DNA from: Flavobacterium beibuense | Lineage (GTDB): Bacteria; Bacteroidota; Bacteroidia; Flavobacteriales; Flavobacteriaceae | Reading direction: 5' to 3' | Assembly (NCBI RefSeq): GCF_004151245.1 | Contig: NZ_JUIW01000004.1 | Location: 248,001-312,000 of the forward strand | DNA: 64,000 bases | Shown here: one piece after another, positions 34,953 through 43,360 of the stretch | How the letters are laid out: each line of letters starts with the position of its first letter | How positions within the stretch are numbered: the first letter of the stretch is position 1 | Translations under genes and position numbers: made by a program | Notes under the pieces: generated by a model | Database searches by the model: none | What the model was told of the DNA's origin: nothing | Seen by the model: the letters and a program-made list of their open reading frames with translations, nothing else

Positions 34953-36824
34953 ATGTTTCAGGATGTTTATGATGTAGTTGTGGTAGGTGCAGGGCATGCC
35001 GGGAGTGAGGCTGCTGCTGCTGCTGCTAATATGGGTTCAAAAACGCTTTTGGTTACCATGAGTTTGCAAAACATTGCACAAATGTCTTGCAATCCCGCTA
35101 TGGGTGGTATAGCAAAAGGTCAAATTGTACGTGAAATTGATGCTTTGGGCGGGTATTCGGGAATTGTGTCAGACAAGACAGCAATCCAGTTCAAGATGCT
35201 CAATAAATCAAAAGGGCCTGCTATGTGGAGTCCGAGGGTACAGAGTGACCGTATGCGTTTTGCTGAAGAGTGGAGAACGATGTTGGAACAAACTCCAAAT
35301 CTTGATTTTTACCAGGAAATGATTTCCGGAATTCTTATCGAGAATGGAAAAGTTACAGGAGTGAAAACTTCTCTTGGAATTGAAATCAAAGCTAAGTCGG
35401 TTGTGTTGACAAACGGAACCTTTTTGAATGGATTGATTCATATTGGGGAAAAACAGTTTGGTGGAGGTAGAGCAGGAGAGGGAGCTTCGTATGGCATAAC
35501 AGAGGATTTAATCAAGGCAGGTTTTGATGCCGGAAGAATGAAAACGGGAACCCCGCCTCGTGTAGATGGTCGTTCTCTTGATTATTCTAAAATGATAGAA
35601 CAACCGGGAGATGAAAGCCCTGATAAGTTTTCATATTCTGATGTAACAAGACCATTAACGCATCAGCGTTCTTGTCATATGACATATACTTCAGAATTGG
35701 TTCACGATTTACTTCGTGAAGGTTTTGACCGTTCGCCAATGTTTAACGGAAGGATTAAAAGTTTAGGTCCGCGCTACTGTCCTTCTATAGAAGACAAGAT
35801 TAACCGTTTTGCAGACAAAGATCGTCACCAACTTTTTGTCGAACCGGAAGGCTGGAATACGGTAGAGGTTTATGTAAACGGATTTTCTACCTCTTTACCA
35901 GAAGATGTTCAGTTTAAAGCATTGCGTTCTGTTGCCGGATTTGAGAATGTAAAATTCTTCCGTCCGGGTTACGCTATAGAATATGATTATTTTCCACCCA
36001 CGCAGTTAAAGCATACGCTTGAAACCAAGTTGGTGGAGAATTTATATTTTGCAGGGCAGATTAACGGTACAACCGGATATGAGGAAGCAGCTTCTCAAGG
36101 CTTAATGGCGGGTATTAATGCCCACCTTAAAGTGCATGATAAAGCGCCGTTTATTTTAAAACGTAACGAAGCTTATATAGGTGTACTTATTGATGATCTT
36201 ATTACTAAAGGAACTGAAGAACCTTATAGAATGTTTACCTCAAGAGCTGAATACAGAACATTACTTCGTCAGGATAATGCCGATTTCAGATTAACACCAT
36301 TGTCATATGAAATTGGTCTTGCTAAAGAGGACCGTTTACGCAGAATGGAAAAGAAACGAGACGAATCTGATGCGTTTGTAAATTTCTTTAAAGAAACGAG
36401 TGTTAAGGTTGCTGAGGCTAATCCAATTTTAGAAGCTAAAGGATCTGCTCCGATTGTTCAGCCTGATAAAATGTTCAAAGTTTTTTCACGTCCGCAATTA
36501 GAGCTTGAGGATATTCTTAAATTTGAAAAAGTTCAGGAATATATAAACGAAAATAATTTGGATAAGGAAGTAATTGAACAGGCCGAAATCCAGGTTAAAT
36601 ATTCCGGCTATATAGAAAAGGAAAAAAATAATGCCGACAAACTAAACAGATTGGAGGATTTAAAAATTCCTGATAATTTTGATTATGATAAAATAAAGTC
36701 TCTTTCTTTTGAAGCGAGAGAGAAAATGAAAAAAATAAGACCGGTAACAATTTCACAGGCATCTCGTATTAGTGGTGTATCTCCTAGTGATGTTTCGGTA
36801 TTATTAATACACATGGGAAGATAA
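34953..36824 (+). CDS. mnmG: tRNA uridine-5-carboxymethylaminomethyl(34) synthesis enzyme MnmG (GidA)
   Basis: 623 residues from the ATG at 34953, close to E. coli MnmG (629). A frame reaching back to GTG 34884 would translate parS sites 3 and 4 and is rejected. The FAD loop GAGHAGSEAA lies at 12-21. CNPAMGGIAKG, the family hallmark, and GTPPRVDGRS and FFPPTQLKHTLET-like segments follow. With MnmE it installs cmnm5 at U34 of certain tRNAs. mnmG is origin-proximal in many bacteria, which agrees with the parS cluster. A lipoprotein gene starts 1 bp later. Confidence 0.96.
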   Translation: MFQDVYDVVVVGAGHAGSEAAAAAANMGSKTLLVTMSLQNIAQMSCNPAMGGIAKGQIVREIDALGGYSGIVSDKTAIQFKMLNKSKGPAMWSPRVQSDRMRFAEEWRTMLEQTPNLDFYQEMISGILIENGKVTGVKTSLGIEIKAKSVVLTNGTFLNGLIHIGEKQFGGGRAGEGASYGITEDLIKAGFDAGRMKTGTPPRVDGRSLDYSKMIEQPGDESPDKFSYSDVTRPLTHQRSCHMTYTSELVHDLLREGFDRSPMFNGRIKSLGPRYCPSIEDKINRFADKDRHQLFVEPEGWNTVEVYVNGFSTSLPEDVQFKALRSVAGFENVKFFRPGYAIEYDYFPPTQLKHTLETKLVENLYFAGQINGTTGYEEAASQGLMAGINAHLKVHDKAPFILKRNEAYIGVLIDDLITKGTEEPYRMFTSRAEYRTLLRQDNADFRLTPLSYEIGLAKEDRLRRMEKKRDESDAFVNFFKETSVKVAEANPILEAKGSAPIVQPDKMFKVFSRPQLELEDILKFEKVQEYINENNLDKEVIEQAEIQVKYSGYIEKEKNNADKLNRLEDLKIPDNFDYDKIKSLSFEAREKMKKIRPVTISQASRISGVSPSDVSVLLIHMGR

Positions 36825-36825
36825 T

Positions 36826-37353
36826 ATGAAAAATATGTTTCACGTGGAACGTTACAATAAAACCCTTTTTTATAAAGGGTTTTTTCTGTTTTTACTAAGT
36901 ACTGTGATTTTATCCTGTAGTGCGCCAAGATATGCTGTTGATGTTTCTGATTATGTTTTGCTGGAGGACGGAAAGCATGTAATGGGAACTGAGAAAGGAT
37001 TAACCGCTTTTCTTTTTCAAAATCAGCCTACAAAAATAACTTTTAACCAGTTTTTAGTTGAAAAGTATGATTTAGGCAAATTCACTGAAATTGAATACTG
37101 GACAACAGTAGAAGGAACGAAGTTTAAAATGATGTTGTACACACAGGATGAATTAAATAAATATTTTGATACAACAGATTTTATAGCTTCTAACAGAGTG
37201 CCTGAAAATGCAGTTGTAGGATCTCAGGTTAAATTTTTGGCTATCTCTGTCATTAATGAATTTAATGAAGACTGTCTGGCAGATGATTCCCTTTTTAAAA
37301 ACACAGTGATAAAATATTTAAAGGACCTTAAAGACCAATACAACAATTTATAA
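36826..37353 (+). CDS. Putative lipoprotein of unknown function
   Basis: 175 residues. After an unusual N-terminus MKNMFHVERYNK, partly encoded by parS site 5, comes a hydrophobic stretch (17-30) ending in a lipobox VILSC (C31). The mature part is soluble with mixed alpha/beta character, and I do not recognise the family. The gene is sandwiched between mnmG (1-bp gap) and a methyltransferase (1-nt TAATG overlap), so it is cotranscribed with both. Confidence 0.78.
   Translation: MKNMFHVERYNKTLFYKGFFLFLLSTVILSCSAPRYAVDVSDYVLLEDGKHVMGTEKGLTAFLFQNQPTKITFNQFLVEKYDLGKFTEIEYWTTVEGTKFKMMLYTQDELNKYFDTTDFIASNRVPENAVVGSQVKFLAISVINEFNEDCLADDSLFKNTVIKYLKDLKDQYNNL
36836..36851. promoter_or_regulatory. parS site 5, inside a coding sequence
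   Basis: TGTTTCACGTGGAACG combines the two half-site types seen at sites 1 and 2. It codes for MFHVER at the start of the lipoprotein, as parS does in several coding genes of other bacteria. Confidence 0.85.
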
Positions 37354-38207
37354 TGAACTTTTCTCAAAACAAGGTTTATCTTACTGTAAAAGATTATTCT
37401 GTATCGGGTGAAGAATTTCAACTTCTAATGGATGAGGATTTAGAATTGCTTAAAACACATCCACATCCGTCTCTTGAAAATTTAGGGAGTTATTATGAAA
37501 GTGAAGATTATATTTCTCATACTGACGGAAAACGTTCTCTTTTTGAAAAATTATACCATGCTGTAAAACAAAAGGCGCTTAGAGATAAGATTAATATAGT
37601 TAATACTAATCAAACGCAAAAAGGTAAACTTTTAGATATAGGCGCCGGAACCGGAGATTTTTTAGTAACTGCAAAAAATAGTGGTTGGGAGACTTTAGGT
37701 ATCGAACCAAGCGAAAAAGCTAAAAAAATTTCTCTTTCTAAAGGAATTTCATTCAAAAATGATATAAAAGAGATTGAAAATGCCTCTTTTGATGTGGTTA
37801 CGATGTGGCATGTATTGGAACATGTTCCTGATATTCAGCAACATATATCCGAATTAAAGCGTATTTTAAAGCCTAATGGACTAATAATCATCGCGGTTCC
37901 TAATTATAAAAGTTATGATGCAGGGTATTATGGTAAGTTTTGGGCTGCTTATGATGCGCCAAGACACCTTTGGCATTTTTCTAAAAAGGCAATAGCACAT
38001 CTTTTTGCAAAAGAAGATTTAGAGGTGAAAAAAATCCTGCCAATGAAATTTGACAGTTTTTATGTAAGCCTGCTTTCTGAAAAATACAAAACCGGAAAAA
38101 TGAATTTTGTGAAAGGGTTTTTTATTGGTTTGCGTTCTAATATAAAAGCAGCACGTAATTTTGAGTACTCGTCGCATATTTATGTCATAAGACGGGCTAA
38201 AAATTAA
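37353..38207 (+). CDS. Class I SAM-dependent methyltransferase
   Basis: 284 residues. The SAM-binding motif LLDIGAGTGDF is at 93-103, and DVVTMWHVLEHVPD gives motif II/post-I features. An N-terminal region of about 85 residues resembles the zinc-free leader of UbiE/COQ5-like methyltransferases. The start codon overlaps the previous stop (TAATG). Substrate unknown: small molecule or lipid is possible. It ends the mnmG operon. Confidence 0.85.
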   Translation: MNFSQNKVYLTVKDYSVSGEEFQLLMDEDLELLKTHPHPSLENLGSYYESEDYISHTDGKRSLFEKLYHAVKQKALRDKINIVNTNQTQKGKLLDIGAGTGDFLVTAKNSGWETLGIEPSEKAKKISLSKGISFKNDIKEIENASFDVVTMWHVLEHVPDIQQHISELKRILKPNGLIIIAVPNYKSYDAGYYGKFWAAYDAPRHLWHFSKKAIAHLFAKEDLEVKKILPMKFDSFYVSLLSEKYKTGKMNFVKGFFIGLRSNIKAARNFEYSSHIYVIRRAKN

Positions 38208-38213
38208 ATAAAA

Positions 38214-38242
38214 GCCGTTTAAGGCCGTTTTAAGGCGTTTAA
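38214..38242. repeat. Three imperfect short direct repeats
   Basis: GCCGTTTAAG, GCCGTTTTAAG and GCGTTTAA follow each other just after the methyltransferase gene. The rest of the intergenic region (to 38390) is AT-rich with ATATAAAG-like motifs and no recognised RNA. Confidence 0.6.
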
Positions 38243-38390
38243 CATGGAAATACCTTTCCTTTTTTTAAAACGTTTTTACAGCTGATTTATATAAGCCAAC
38301 TTTAATATAAAGCTTTTATAGCAAAGCCTTTTTTATATAAAGAATATTTATAGCTTAAAAACTGGCAATAATTTTAATAAAAACTTGTTT

Positions 38391-38420
38391 TTGGAACTTT
38401 AGAACGAATTATTACTTTTA
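38391..38420 (+). promoter_or_regulatory. Promoter of the OmpH-like gene
   Basis: TTG at 38391-38393, 19-bp spacer and TACTTTTA at 38413-38420, one mismatch from TAnnTTTG. It lies 30 bp before the ATG. Confidence 0.5.
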
Positions 38421-38449
38421 CCGAAATTTTAAAAATTAAAATACCGCAA

Positions 38450-39049
38450 ATGAAAAAATCATTATTAATACTTGGCCTGGCTGTTACACTTTTTTCGTGC
38501 AACAAAAATGAAGGAACTGTAACAGAATTTAAAACTGCTTATGTTGACACGCAAAAGCTGATGGAAGAATCGAAAGAATTAAAAGATCTTGAGTCCAGAA
38601 GTAAAGTTAAGCAGGAGGAAATGGGCAGGGAGCTTGATGATAAAGTTCAAAAACTTAAACTTGATTATGCAAGTGCACAAAATGAAGCACAGCGTAAAGG
38701 TCCTCAATGGGCTCAGCTTAAAGCTCAGGAGTTTCAGAGAAGAGAGCAGGAGATTGGTATGATGCAGGAAACGATGATCAAACAGTTTCAGGAAGAGTTT
38801 GGTTCTCAAAGTGATACTATCCGTAAAGCGATGAGAGAATACATTAAAGATTACGGTAAAAAGAACGGTTATGATTATATTTATGGTACTGGTGATGCAG
38901 TATCTATTATTTATGCAAAAGATGCATATGATATCACTGAAGATATAATCAAAGCTCTTAATGAAAAGTATAGCGGCAATAAAACTACTGTTGAACCAAC
39001 AGAAGAAAAAGCAGCAACTACTGAGAAAGAAGAGCCTGTTAAAAAATAA
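38450..39049 (+). CDS. OmpH/Skp-family lipoprotein
   Basis: 199 residues. The signal peptide ends in LFSC (C17 region), so it is a lipoprotein rather than a soluble periplasmic Skp. Residues 25-165 form the long coiled-coil tentacle pattern of OmpH/Skp (YVDTQKLMEESKELKDLE opening, YIYGTGDAVSIIYAKDAYDITEDII ending). The tail is Glu/Thr-rich. Skp-like chaperones carry outer-membrane proteins across the periplasm. It stands alone with its own promoter and terminator. Confidence 0.88.
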   Translation: MKKSLLILGLAVTLFSCNKNEGTVTEFKTAYVDTQKLMEESKELKDLESRSKVKQEEMGRELDDKVQKLKLDYASAQNEAQRKGPQWAQLKAQEFQRREQEIGMMQETMIKQFQEEFGSQSDTIRKAMREYIKDYGKKNGYDYIYGTGDAVSIIYAKDAYDITEDIIKALNEKYSGNKTTVEPTEEKAATTEKEEPVKK

Positions 39050-39067
39050 TAAGATTTTATCTTAGTT

Positions 39068-39095
39068 AAAAGCTCCCTTAATGGGAGCTTTTTTT
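39068..39095 (+). terminator. Terminator of the OmpH-like gene
   Basis: 10-bp stem AAAAGCTCCC/GGGAGCTTTT with a TTAAT loop and a T-run. Confidence 0.88.
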
Positions 39096-39096
39096 A

Positions 39097-39126
39097 TTGT
39101 CATAATTTTTAGAATATGTATTTTCG
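39097..39126 (+). promoter_or_regulatory. Probable promoter of the helicase gene
   Basis: TTG at 39097-39099, 19-bp spacer and TATTTTCG at 39119-39126, one mismatch from TAnnTTTG. It overlaps the first possible ATG (39116), favouring the ATG at 39149. Confidence 0.4.
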
Positions 39127-39148
39127 GGAACGAATAATTACACGCCAA

Positions 39149-41425
39149 ATGGAAAGCTTATCTACAGCAGCAGAATATACCTTACGCTTTATAAATCAAA
39201 CAAATAGGTCAATTTTCTTAACCGGTAAAGCCGGCACGGGTAAAACAACCCTGTTAAAGGAAATTATACGCACCACACACAAAAATGTTGTTGTTGTGGC
39301 ACCTACAGGTATTGCAGCACTTAATGCGGGCGGTGTAACTATCCATTCCATGTTTCAGTTGCCTTTTGCAGGCTTTATACCCGACAATAGCTTACCACAG
39401 ATAACCGATTCTGTACGCTTTGAAAATAAAGACAGTCTTAGAAGACACTTTAAAATGCGAGGAGACAAGCAGGCCGTAATTAAAAACATGGAACTTCTTG
39501 TTATAGACGAGGTTAGTATGTTGCGTGCCGATTTACTTGACGCTATGGATTTTATGCTTCGTAGCGTGCGTCATAAAGACATTCCTTTTGGGGGTGTGCA
39601 GGTATTGTTTATTGGAGACTTATTACAGCTTCCTCCAGTAGTGAAAAATGAGGAATGGGAAGTGTTAAGCCAGTACTATAGAGGTAAGTATTTCTTTCAT
39701 TCTCATGTAGTTAGCCAAAATCCGCCATTGTATATTGAGCTTTCAAAAATATACAGGCAAACTGACGAGGACTTTATTTCCATACTTAATAATCTGAGAA
39801 ACAATGTAATAACACGTGATGACATTGCTGTTTTAAACAATTATGTTGATCCGGCGTTTGATTTGGAAAAAAATCCGGGTTTTATTACGCTTACTACACA
39901 CAATGCCAAAGCAGACAGCATTAATGCCAAGGCACTGGATAAGCTTGATGAAAAGGAATATGTTTTTGAACCTGAAATAGTGGGCGACTTTCCGGAGAAA
40001 ATATATCCGGTGGAGGAAGAACTTAAGCTTAAGAAAGGGGCTCAGGTAATGTTCATTAAAAACGACCTTTCTCCGGATAAGAATTACTTTAACGGAAAGA
40101 TAGGGGTTATCAAATCATTATCGGACGAGGAGATATTGGTACATTTTCCGGAAGAGGACCTTACCATTGAAGCTGATAAGTACGAGTGGAAGAATGTTCG
40201 CTATTACGTTAACGAAAACACGAAGGAAATAGAGGAGGAAATATTAGGTACTTTTGTGCATTATCCGTTAAAACTGGCATGGGCCATAACCGTACACAAA
40301 AGCCAGGGATTAACCTTTGACAAAGCCGCGCTTGATGTGTCGGGTGTTTTCCTGCCTGGACAGGCCTATGTTGCTCTTTCGCGTTTACGTTCGTTAAACG
40401 GTCTTATTTTGCTTTCTCAGTTGCAAATGAATGGTCTCAGCAACGATCTTGATGTTATGGATTATGCTTCTTCAAAAGTAAAAGAAGAGCAAATGGAGCA
40501 TTTTCTACAAAAGGATACATTACGATTTATTTTTAACTATCTGAAAAACAGCTTCGATTGGGATGAACTGGTCGACATGTGGCAGCGCCACAGGCTAACC
40601 TATCTGCAGGAAGGTAAAAAATCACTTAAATACAAGTACAGGGAATGGGCTCATGAATCGGAAGAAAGGATAAAAAAAATGCACGAGCCGGGGCATAAGT
40701 TTATTAGCCAGCTTTCCAAATTGTTTTCTGTGGAACAACCCGATATGAAGTTTGTTGCCGAAAGAGTGGAGGCGGCCTACAATTATTTTTATCCTGTTAT
40801 GGATAAACTGGTTACGGGTATTCTTCAAAAAATTGAGGAGATAAAAAGACTAAGAAAGGCAAAAGGTTTTTATGAGGAGCTAAGTGAGTTGGAGGAGATG
40901 CAAACCTATACGGTACTTAGGCTTATGAAGGCCAAACGCTTAATGGAAGTAGTGCTTAATGAAGAAGAGATTGTGAAGGAGAACCTTATCACTCCGCAAA
41001 TACATTCTTACAGGCTTAAAAAACTTGAAGCAATACGTAAAAATGTCAAGGATAACCCTATTACCCTGCTTGAAGAGGATACAGAAGATTATGAAACAGA
41101 ACGCTATCCGGCCAAAAAGAAAAAGGAACCTAAAAAATCTACATTGGAAGAAACCTTTGAACTTTGGGAGCAAAATCTTAGCATTGCCGAAATTGCAAGG
41201 ATAAGAAAATTAACAGAAACCACTGTGTTAAGCCATTTTGCGGGATTAATACAGGTTGGTAAAATGAATATTGAAAAAGTATTGCCAGGAGATAAGATTA
41301 AGGCTCTTGCCGAAGCCTTTAAGGATTTTGACGGAGAATCGCTTACATCTTTAAAAGAAAAATATGGCGACGACTTTACCTGGGGAGAGTTGCGCCTGTA
41401 TAAGGCAAGCCTTAAAAACGAATAA
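39149..41425 (+). CDS. PIF1-like helicase with C-terminal winged-helix/HTH domain
   Basis: 758 residues from ATG 39149; a start at 39116 would add 11 residues but falls in the promoter. Walker A GKAGTGKTT (26-34), APTGIAALNAGG, Walker B LLVIDEVSML and the late helicase motif AITVHKSQGLTFD are in the order of the PIF1/RecD family, SF1B. After about residue 450 comes a helical region, then a basic linker and a C-terminal HTH-like part (LSIAEIARIRKLTETTVLSHFAGL). It unwinds DNA 5'-3' in known relatives. The C-terminal domain is typical of the Bacteroidota form. Confidence 0.9.
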   Translation: MESLSTAAEYTLRFINQTNRSIFLTGKAGTGKTTLLKEIIRTTHKNVVVVAPTGIAALNAGGVTIHSMFQLPFAGFIPDNSLPQITDSVRFENKDSLRRHFKMRGDKQAVIKNMELLVIDEVSMLRADLLDAMDFMLRSVRHKDIPFGGVQVLFIGDLLQLPPVVKNEEWEVLSQYYRGKYFFHSHVVSQNPPLYIELSKIYRQTDEDFISILNNLRNNVITRDDIAVLNNYVDPAFDLEKNPGFITLTTHNAKADSINAKALDKLDEKEYVFEPEIVGDFPEKIYPVEEELKLKKGAQVMFIKNDLSPDKNYFNGKIGVIKSLSDEEILVHFPEEDLTIEADKYEWKNVRYYVNENTKEIEEEILGTFVHYPLKLAWAITVHKSQGLTFDKAALDVSGVFLPGQAYVALSRLRSLNGLILLSQLQMNGLSNDLDVMDYASSKVKEEQMEHFLQKDTLRFIFNYLKNSFDWDELVDMWQRHRLTYLQEGKKSLKYKYREWAHESEERIKKMHEPGHKFISQLSKLFSVEQPDMKFVAERVEAAYNYFYPVMDKLVTGILQKIEEIKRLRKAKGFYEELSELEEMQTYTVLRLMKAKRLMEVVLNEEEIVKENLITPQIHSYRLKKLEAIRKNVKDNPITLLEEDTEDYETERYPAKKKKEPKKSTLEETFELWEQNLSIAEIARIRKLTETTVLSHFAGLIQVGKMNIEKVLPGDKIKALAEAFKDFDGESLTSLKEKYGDDFTWGELRLYKASLKNE

Positions 41426-41429
41426 AAAG

Positions 41430-41452
41430 AAAGCCCCTTGTTGGGGCTTTTA
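41430..41452 (+). terminator. Terminator of the helicase gene
   Basis: 8-bp stem AAAGCCCC/GGGGCTTT with a TTGTT loop. The T-run is short, but the convergent doxX gene is 25 bp away. Confidence 0.75.
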
Positions 41453-41476
41453 TATTGATAATTAAAATTCTAAATA

Positions 41477-41860
41477 CTATAGCCAGCTTAAAAGCAGTAC
41501 TGTGGGAATGAAATATATTACTATGGTTCTTGCTCCGTCATAGTCTTTTGCCATACGCTGGCCTAAAAGAAGAAGCAACAATGTAATAGATGATAAAACG
41601 GCTGCATAATATGCAAATTGCGTTGCTGTTCCGCCTTTCATTAGCATTTCTATAATACCTATTACGGCAAAAGCCCCAGCAACTACCTCAAGTACAAGTA
41701 CTAAAAGTAAAGCAGCCGGAACCTGGTTTTTAATAGCGCTTTGAGCAAAATGTCCTTTAAGCCATTCTACATTACCTTTCCAGTCGGTTACTTTATCATA
41801 GCCTGACTGAATAAAAGTGATGGCGAGAAATGCAAGAATGATAATAATAGCTGGTGTCAT
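41477..41860 (-). CDS. DoxX-like family membrane protein
   Basis: 127 residues with four hydrophobic helices. The start PAIIIILAFLAITFIQSGYDKVTDW and the GKxxWLKGHF motif match the DoxX family. Members are linked to redox or lipid metabolism at the membrane, but the reaction here is unknown. It is separated from holB by only 4 bp, so it is cotranscribed with that gene. Confidence 0.82.
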   Translation of the reverse strand: MTPAIIIILAFLAITFIQSGYDKVTDWKGNVEWLKGHFAQSAIKNQVPAALLLVLVLEVVAGAFAVIGIIEMLMKGGTATQFAYYAAVLSSITLLLLLLGQRMAKDYDGARTIVIYFIPTVLLLSWL

Positions 41861-41864
41861 AATT

Positions 41865-43013
41865 TTATTTTTTATGAATTAATCGCGTTAGTTTAATAGA
41901 AAGGTCGGTTAAAATTATTTTTGCATTACCGTTTCGTTCAATATGGTAAATAGCATCCGACAGTTCTTTAAAGATATCGTTTATATTATTTCCGTTTACA
42001 AACGGTGCAAAATTTTCAAGTTTGAATTTTTCTACCGATGGTTCCATGAAAACCAGTTCTTTAGCATTGTAATTTAAAAGCAACGCCTGACGGAACATAT
42101 CAATACAAAAATGCAGGAATTGTTTTTGGGCTTCACGTCCGATTGATGATATCTGTTCGCTCCATTCAATAAGATCCTGTATGGCTGCCGCATTTCCCTT
42201 TGCGCGGAAAGCCGCCCTTACCCATTGTACAAACCATTGTTCAAAAGGGTTGCCTCCTGTATCTTTATTTAATAGCTGTAGTGCCTTGTTATAATTTCCC
42301 TGAGCCTGATGTGCAATTTTTAATGCTTCGTTAGGATCAAGATTTTGTTGGGAAACCAAAGCATCTGCAATAGCCTGCTCACTTAAGCTGCCGAAATGAA
42401 GTATCTGGCAACGCGATAAAATGGTTTGCAGTATGTCGTCATCACTTTCGGCAATAAGTATGAATACAGTTTTTTGCGGAGGTTCTTCCAGTAACTTAAG
42501 CAGTTTGTTTGCTGTAGCTACGTTCATCTTATCTGCCATCCAGATAATCATCACTTTATAACCCCCTTCATAAGATTTTAAGGAAAGTGACTTTACAATT
42601 TCGTGAGCTTCGTCAACACCTATCTGTCCCTGTTTGTTTTGAATGTCGATTTTCCTGTACCAGTCAAAAAGACTTCCGTAAGGATTTTCTGTAATAAATT
42701 CTCTCCAGTATTTTAAAAAGTTGGCACTTACAGGATGGCTTTTTACCTCACCGTTTGTGGCTACCGGAAATACAAAGTGAAGATCGGGGTGTGAGAAATT
42801 CTGGAATTTTAAATTGCAGACAGCATTACCGTTATTGTTTTCACCCTCGGTATTACTGCATAAAATATATTGGGCATAGGCTATTGCCATAGGCAAAGTT
42901 CCCGAGCCTTCGGCTCCAATGAACAATTGTGCATGCGAAATTCTTGAAGAATCTGCACTTTTAGTCAAATGGCTTTTAATATGTTCCTGGCCTAATATAT
43001 CTGAAAAAAGCAT
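41865..43013 (-). CDS. holB: DNA polymerase III subunit delta' (clamp loader)
   Basis: 382 residues. The first 30 residues FSDILGQEHIKSHL and AQLFIGAEGSGTLPMA (28-43) show the clamp-loader AAA+ fold. The P-loop lacks the GKT sequence, as usual for delta', which does not hydrolyse ATP. VMIIWMADKMNVATANKLLKLLEEPP and SRCQILHF are strong delta' markers (sensor regions). It acts in loading the sliding clamp. The -7 promoter element ends only 4 bp before the ATG, so the transcript may be almost leaderless. Confidence 0.92.
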   Translation of the reverse strand: MLFSDILGQEHIKSHLTKSADSSRISHAQLFIGAEGSGTLPMAIAYAQYILCSNTEGENNNGNAVCNLKFQNFSHPDLHFVFPVATNGEVKSHPVSANFLKYWREFITENPYGSLFDWYRKIDIQNKQGQIGVDEAHEIVKSLSLKSYEGGYKVMIIWMADKMNVATANKLLKLLEEPPQKTVFILIAESDDDILQTILSRCQILHFGSLSEQAIADALVSQQNLDPNEALKIAHQAQGNYNKALQLLNKDTGGNPFEQWFVQWVRAAFRAKGNAAAIQDLIEWSEQISSIGREAQKQFLHFCIDMFRQALLLNYNAKELVFMEPSVEKFKLENFAPFVNGNNINDIFKELSDAIYHIERNGNAKIILTDLSIKLTRLIHKK

Positions 43014-43017
43014 AGGG

Positions 43018-43025
43018 CAAATATA
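43018..43025 (-). promoter_or_regulatory. -7 promoter element of holB, very close to the start codon
   Basis: Minus-strand TATATTTG matches TAnnTTTG. Its last base is at 43018 and the ATG begins at 43013, so the transcript start would be at or inside the first codon. Confidence 0.55.
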
Positions 43026-43360
43026 TAAGAATTTGCGGGATGTAACGGTACAGAATTATGTTATATATAATATGCGTATTCTATAGTAACGTTAGGTACA
43101 ACTTTGTTTTTCTCGTTTTCATAACTACATAAAACTACTTTTTCTAAAAGGCTATTAGTAAGAACTTTTCCAAAAGAAAGAGTTTAAAATACTGCCGAGC
43201 TATCTAAAAAACAGATAATTATGCAGTTTTCAAAAACAGATTAATTATCAAATGATTAACTTTGTTAATTAACAAGGGTATCTTAATTTTATTTTAAAAT
43301 AATTGAGGGAAAAAACTATATTTGCGTTTAACCAAATTTAAACAATATTAAAATACACCC
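43026..43360. other. Intergenic region between holB and pgk with a palindrome
   Basis: No gene seen. Features: TAACTTTG (43257-43264), a 14-bp perfect palindrome TTGTTAATTAACAA (43262-43275) and the pgk -7 element TATATTTG (43317-43324). The palindrome is placed where a regulator of pgk could bind, but no regulator is known to me. Confidence 0.5.
43317..43324 (+). promoter_or_regulatory. -7 promoter element of pgk
   Basis: TATATTTG matches TAnnTTTG, 36 bp before the ATG. No -33 TTG at the usual spacing. Confidence 0.5.
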
